Assembly (NCBI GenBank): GCA_947044405.1
Contig: CAMRHE010000356.1
Location: forward strand, 1,240,001 to 1,304,000
Length of the DNA stretch: 64,000 bases
Direction: 5' to 3'
Source of the DNA: Leptodactylus fallax
Taxonomy: Eukaryota; Chordata; Amphibia; Anura; Leptodactylidae
Both the position numbers and the translations under genes were made by a program. The notes under the pieces were generated by a model that searched no databases, was not told where the DNA came from, and saw only the letters and a list, made by a program, of their open reading frames with translations. Every line of letters begins with the position of its first letter. Position 1 is the stretch's first letter. Positions 59,301 to 64,000 of this stretch are shown piece by piece.

Positions 59301-61475
59301 TTCAGTGCCCAATATGTTGTGCCCAGTTTATGTCTGCACAGACACACACTCCAAAAACTGGTGAGCAGGGATCCCGGGCACAACATATTACGCACTGAAA
59401 TGATGTATTCCTGGATAAATTGTCATTTTCACCTTTCACCATCAGCTGCGTATTCATTTATGGATAATAAATTATAGCAACACTTGGGGGTTAAAAATGC
59501 TCACTGTACCCCTGGATAAATTCCTTCAGGGGTGTAGTTTCCAAAATGGGGTGACATGTCAGGGGATTCCACTGTACTGGCATTTCAGCTCTGCAAAAGT
59601 GCAATGGCGTTCAAAAGCCAAATAGCGCTCCTTCCCTTTTGTGCTCGGCTGTGCCAAAACAGCAGTTTATACCCACATATGACATTAAGTACGTTATTCT
59701 GGGAACGACAAGTGTAATACATGTGGGCATAAACTGCAGTTTGGGCACACAGTAGGGCGCAGAAGGGAAGGAGCGCTATGTGGCTTTTGGAGCGCAGATT
59801 CAGATGTTTGGGATCTGGATGCCATGTCATGTTTGCAGAGCCTCTAAAGTACCAGTAAAGTGGAATCCCCTAGGGAATGACCCCATTTTGAAAAGTGCAC
59901 CCCTCAAAGAATTTATCAAGGGGTGTAACGAGCATTAGTATCCCAGACGTGACTGCACAGCGGATGGGGAAGAGTGAATATGTAAGCTGTGCAGAGTGCA
60001 TTGGGTACACTAAATTCCCTACTATTTCCCCAGTAGTTCCTATTATTGGGGAGGTCACTCTGGGGGTCACTTCTAGCTTATTATCCCTCGTAAGCTCTAA
60101 ATCTGGTTTGTACCCTCATATATGCTCGCACAGTTTATACATTCCCTTCCTGCCGCAGCCAGTTATGTTCTAATGATTTGGCGATTTTTTGGAGGGTTTT
60201 TGTCTTCACATTGTACGAGCTATATTTTCTTTATTTCTCTGGTGATGTAGCCATATGAGGGCTTGTTGTTTGCAGTATGAGATGTATTTTTTAATGACAT
60301 AATTTTTAGGTGCTTACAACTTATTAAATTAATTTTATTAACTCTTTCTTGGTGGATTAAAAAACAACCCCATCAATTCTGGCACTGCGTTTTACCGTTT
60401 AAATTTTTCACCATGCAGCGTAGAGCGTAAGTAACATGTTATCTTTATTCTGCGGGTCGGTACGATTACGGCGATACCTAATTTATACTGTTTTTTTATG
60501 CGATACCAATTTTGCAGAACAAAAACCCATTTGGGGACATAAATCAATTTTTTTTGCATCGCCATCTTCTAAGATGCGTAGCATTTTTATTTTTAAGTTT
60601 AAAGAGTTGGTTTAGGGCTTATTTTTTGCAGGACAACCTGTGCTTTTTATTGGTACTGTTTTGGGGTACATATGACTTTTTGATCACTTTTTATGGCATA
60701 TTTTGTAAGGTGAGATGGCGAAAAATCATTACTTTTGGCGTTTTTTTTCTCTGACGTTCACTGTGTACATTAAATATGGTTTCAGTTTTATTGTACAGGT
60801 TGTTACGGACGCGGCGATACCAAATATGTATTGTTTTTATAAATTTTTAGGTTTATTTTTTATATAATTCATTTTATATAGGAAAAGGGAATTTTTGGGG
60901 CTTTATTCTTTTATTAATTTTTTTCACATACTTTATTTATTTTTTCACTTTTTCTTGTGTCCCATTAGGACACCTGAGCCAGAGATGCTTTGATCTCTGG
61001 CTCAGTACTATAGACTGCAAGACACGAGCACACAAGTGTCTTGCAGTCTATACAGGAAGTCAGCGCTATGGAAACACAGCGCTGACTTCCTGAGGTCTCG
61101 GCAGGATCAACCAGGTAATGGGGCCTCCAGGCAGCCTGGGGTCACTTGGCAGACCCCAGGCTGCAGATTATAGATATCGGCACCCCCTGATCTCGCCGCG
61201 GGGGGGTGCCGGGGGGCGGCAAGATGGCGGAACCCCTTGGATGCCGCGGTCGCTATTGACCACGGCATCTTAAGGGTTAAACAGCGGGGATCGGTGTTAC
61301 CACTGGTCCCCGCTGTTGCAGCGGGAGCCTGGCTTTCAAATACAGCCGGGCTCCCGCGGTGATCGCACAGGCTCTGCTTCTGAGCCCGCTCGATCACCGT
61401 CACGTACCTGTACGTGGGGATGTGGTAACTAACCACATTCTCCCACGTACATGTACGTGAGAATGCGTGAAGGGG
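56364..61475. mobile_element. 5.1-kb non-autonomous TTAA element with internal tandem array
   Basis: Begins CCCCTTCAAGACCGAGCC at 56364 and ends GCGTGAAGGGG at 61475, flanked by TTAA at 56360-56363 and 61476-61479. The ends match only for about 9 bases. CCCCTT-type ends at TTAA are compatible with piggyBac-like elements. It has four zones: an AT-rich start (to 57000), a tandem array of about 390-bp units (57000-59930), a T-rich part (60170-60960), and a GC-rich right end (60960-61475) of stacked hairpins (GACTGCAAGACACGAGC/ACAAGTGTCTTGCAGTC and others). No transposase frame was seen. Confidence 0.85.
57000..59930. repeat. tandem array of about 390-bp units with inverted segments
   Basis: The marker word ATCAAGGGGTATAGTGAGCA or a close relative recurs at about 57296, 57679, 58074 and 58467 (spacing 383-395), then 59180 and 59914 (about two unit lengths each). 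In 58840-58960 and 59385-59720 the unit words appear reverse-complemented (for example AGCGCTCCTTCCC and AACAGCAGTTTATACCC), so part of the array has inverted. Confidence 0.9.
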
Positions 61476-61479
61476 TTAA

Positions 61480-61818
61480 AGGATTTATCCATCTTTCTAA
61501 TATTGATGGCCTGTCCTTAGGATAGGTCAGCAATATTACATCTGCGATGATACAACAGCCAGGACCTCTGCAGATCAGATGTAGTAGTTGACTTGTAGTT
61601 GATAAATGCACAAAAACTGCATTTTTATAGCGATTTGCACCAGTTATTTTTATATGACCTAAAATGTATTGGGTACAGAGCAGCTAAAATATCCTGCCCC
61701 AAATGGAGTTTTCATACTGATAACCTAGAGGCTGGCGAAGCATCTAATCTGTGCAGGGTCAGATCACATACTGATGGCCTATCCTATGGATAGGTGATCA
61801 GTGTGAAAATTCTCTTTG
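61480..61818. mobile_element. TTAA-type element adjoining the 5.1-kb element
   Basis: Starts AGGATTTATCCATC after the TTAA at 61476-61479. ATATTGATGGCCTGTCCTTA pairs with TGATGGCCTATCCTATGGAT. The right end is eroded (AAACCCCATTA). Confidence 0.6.
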
Positions 61819-61835
61819 GGTCCGGTAAACCCCAT

Positions 61836-62059
61836 TAGGCTGAGGCCCAACATTACGGAAATGCCACGTTTTTTGTTGCAGATTTTTCTGCATTTTTTTG
61901 AGCCAAAGTCAGAAGTGGATTTAACAGAAGGCAAACGTCTAAGAGCTTCTTTTATATTCTCCATTCCTTTTCAAACCACTCCTGACTTTGGCTCGAAAAA
62001 CCGCTGCAAAATCTACAAGGCAGGAAAATGCTGTGTTTCCACAACGTGGGGCCTTAGCC
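61836..62059. mobile_element. hairpin element family B, copy B5
   Basis: GGCTGAGGCCCAACATTACG opens it. TTGAGCCAAAGTCAGAAGTG pairs with CACTCCTGACTTTGGCTCG, and it ends CAACGTGGGGCCTTAGCC before TTAA at 62060-62063. Confidence 0.8.
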
Positions 62060-62213
62060 TTAAGAGGTAAAAACTATCTCAAGCAAAAGAGCAAACCACA
62101 TACGGAGAAAACAAACCACAACAGGAAACAGAAAATTAGGATGTATATAAATCCCCAACCCTTTGTCTCCCCACCTGCTTTGTCTGAGGGTCTCATAGTG
62201 TTTTTACAATATA

Positions 62214-62586
62214 CAGGTGCATCTCAATAAATTAGAATATCTTTGAACCGTTCATTCATTTCAGTAATTCAGTAATACAATCCATAATCAGCGTCTTCCA
62301 TGATTATGTGTCCTACTGAACCAGACTCAGGGACCATTTAAAGGCTTAGGAAACCTTGGCAGGTGACACACTGAATTTACAATACTGGACTTTTTACAAT
62401 ATTCTAATTTTCTTAGATTTGGGTTTTCATTACCTGTAATCCATAATCAACATTTACAGAAATAAAACACTTGAAATAGAACACTCTGTGTAAAGAATCT
62501 AGAAAGTATAGGAGGTCACTTTTTTAATTTAATTACTGAAAGAAATAAACGTTTCAAAGATATTCTAATTTATTGAGATTCACCTG
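62214..62586. mobile_element. Tc1-derived MITE (internal deletion derivative)
   Basis: CAGGTGCATCTCAATAAATT at 62214 and ATTTATTGAGATTCACCTG ending at 62586 are inverted ends with TA at 62212-62213 and 62587-62588. The 373-bp copy keeps only end regions, and the whole transposase is gone. Confidence 0.9.
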
Positions 62587-62855
62587 TATAAGTATTTTTA
62601 GAAGCATTATTTATTTAATCCATTACTGTTTTTCATCCATTAAGTGATGTTGTGTGTTTTTTATTTTCCCGCGGTATGTCACCCATTCTTCCCATATGTA
62701 AAAGAATAGAAGCAAACAACTGTTTTAGCCCAACCCAAAAGGAAAGTCACAAGACTGCATAGATTTCCAGAGCGTATACTAGCAATGTTTTGTGAAAAAC
62801 GGACCACACATGCTTAGCATCCATGAGCTGTCTGATTTTTAAGGACCCATTGGCT

Positions 62856-63012
62856 TAGATTTATTAAACTGTCTAAAATGAAAACTGCCTTAGTTGTCCA
62901 TAGCAACCAATCACAGTGTAGCTTTTAATTTTTAAAAACAGAATACAAAATGAAAGCTGTGCTGTAATTGGTTGTTATGGAAAGTTTTAATTTTAGACAG
63001 GTCAATAAATCT
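62856..63012. mobile_element. short palindromic MITE
   Basis: TAGATTTATTAAACTGTCTA pairs with TTAGACAGGTCAATAAATCT, and CATAGCAACCAATCACAG pairs with CTGTAATTGGTTGTTATGG in the centre. 157 bp. Confidence 0.8.
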
Positions 63013-63429
63013 GCAGCACTGTCTTGAATGTGCATGAATCATGGCTGTACAATGGTAGTAGTGCATGCATCCGTTTTTTTTTTTACCTGTAAAACAATAG
63101 TCCGAAGACAAATATGGACGTCTGAATAGAAATATAGCACACGTGCAGAAATCACTGTCATGTGAATAAGACTTCAGTTTTTTCTGGTGTTTTATAATGT
63201 CCTCTACTGAATACTATTGCAAATGCTACTTTTTGAAAAATACTCAACTGACCATAGAAATGCCACCAAATTGCCACAAAACACATTAATGGTTTTATCA
63301 TGAAGGGATTTTTTACAAGACAAGACATAATAAATCTACCCTTAACCCAGTGAAATATGTCCCCATCTTAATGGCTGATTAAACTATAATAATAAATGCA
63401 TAGAAAGTATCACTTTAATGTAATTGATA
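63013..63429. other. intergenic, nothing recognised
   Basis: AT-rich, no element ends or genes seen. Confidence 0.4.
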
Positions 63430-63740
63430 TGAAAATAGAGAGTTTCTTTTGTAACAGCTCGGGCAGTTACTATGGAACAATAGATTCATTCTCTTAGACA
63501 CATCTGTTTTGTTTGCTACATCTTAATAATGTTGCAGAAGATCTAAATGGGCAGCAAATGAGCTCCCTGCAGCTCAGTTCATCCCCTCCGTAGTAAGTGC
63601 TACAATACTTGTCTGCTCTTGCTGTTAATATATGCGGCCTCTCAACGGCTAATAACCTGTCATAAGCTGTGTCAACCGGCTTGAACTGGTTCCCCATCAC
63701 GACAAATGCTTTAGAACGCATAGGTGAATTGAAGAATTAA
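63430..63740. other. candidate conserved non-coding block
   Basis: Non-repetitive, with GAGCTCCCTGCAGCTCAG, GTGTCAACCGGCTTGAACTG and GAATTGAAGAATTAAGC words. No coding frame with support. Conservation is only inferred. Confidence 0.3.
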
Positions 63741-64000
63741 GCAGTTTTCTAGGGATAGGACAAAGGATGTTGTGGATTAACTCTTACGATCTTACAAAGC
63801 CAGACTGCAACCCTTTCTATGTCTTCATCTTACCTATAGCTACTTGATGCCTCTTGTTATATCTCATTACCTTTCTATTGCATTTAAGTAATGTGCGGTT
63901 CAGCTGTCCTTCCTTGAAAATTATTCCAAGAAAATTCATTGTCAATGTCAGATATTTGGTCGCTGTATAACTGAAAGTTATACATACTGTTTTATATAAT
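63741..64000. other. intergenic to the window end
   Basis: No gene or repeat ends recognised. Confidence 0.4.

Overview
The window looks like vertebrate nuclear DNA, most probably from an anuran amphibian. It is AT-rich with rare CpG and is built almost entirely of interspersed repeats. The repeats include four decayed Tc1/mariner elements of different families, a Gmr1-type Ty3/gypsy element with integrase ahead of reverse transcriptase, hAT non-autonomous elements with 8-bp target duplications, many palindromic elements at TTAA sites, a tRNA-derived SINE and an L2/CR1-like LINE tail. A ray-finned fish is the main alternative. No bacterial-style genes, operons, CRISPR arrays or intact protein genes were seen. 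Every long coding trace except one is a broken transposon gene. All family names come from reading motifs, not from database searches.

Layout. 1-3831: Gmr1-like retrotransposon on the minus strand, running off the left edge. 4218-5852: Tc1 copy A. 5915-6512: hAT-like element. 8024-9146: five hairpin elements in a row. 9957-10790: 31-bp minisatellite. 10935-12479: Tc1 copy B. 12731-14600: Tc1 copy C inside a hairpin element. 14894-18908: several hairpin elements. 18919-20547: Tc1 copy D, a DD38E element broken by one premature stop. 21508-22047: fold-back element. 22968-23138: the one candidate host exon. 23729-27650: more hairpins, several nested. 29964-33016: 3-kb hAT element filled with GC-rich minisatellite. 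35027-35276: SINE. 36919-37476: hAT MITE with a perfect duplication. 39655-40237: LINE tail. 40420-41058: hAT element. 42822-44167: hairpins. 45066-45450: 127-bp tandem repeat. 49488-55380: hAT-like elements around a palindromic TTAA element. 55412-62059: a run of TTAA elements, some sharing one TTAA between neighbours, including a 5.1-kb element with an internal array of about 390 bp. 62214-62586: Tc1 deletion derivative.

How it fits together. This looks like an intron or gene desert repeatedly hit by DNA transposons, most of them non-autonomous with TTAA targets. No transposase for the TTAA elements is present here, so they would have been mobilised from elsewhere. Nesting gives relative ages: Tc1 copy C is younger than the hairpin it splits, hairpin A9 is younger than the TTAA element around it, and repeat C is younger than hairpin A5. 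Between the repeats lie several non-repetitive blocks, rich in homeobox-like and other developmental-factor-like words, that could be conserved non-coding elements, but only alignment can show that. No new defence or metabolic system was found. The most unusual points are the TTAA chains, the sequence cassettes shared by transposons of different superfamilies, and the candidate exon.
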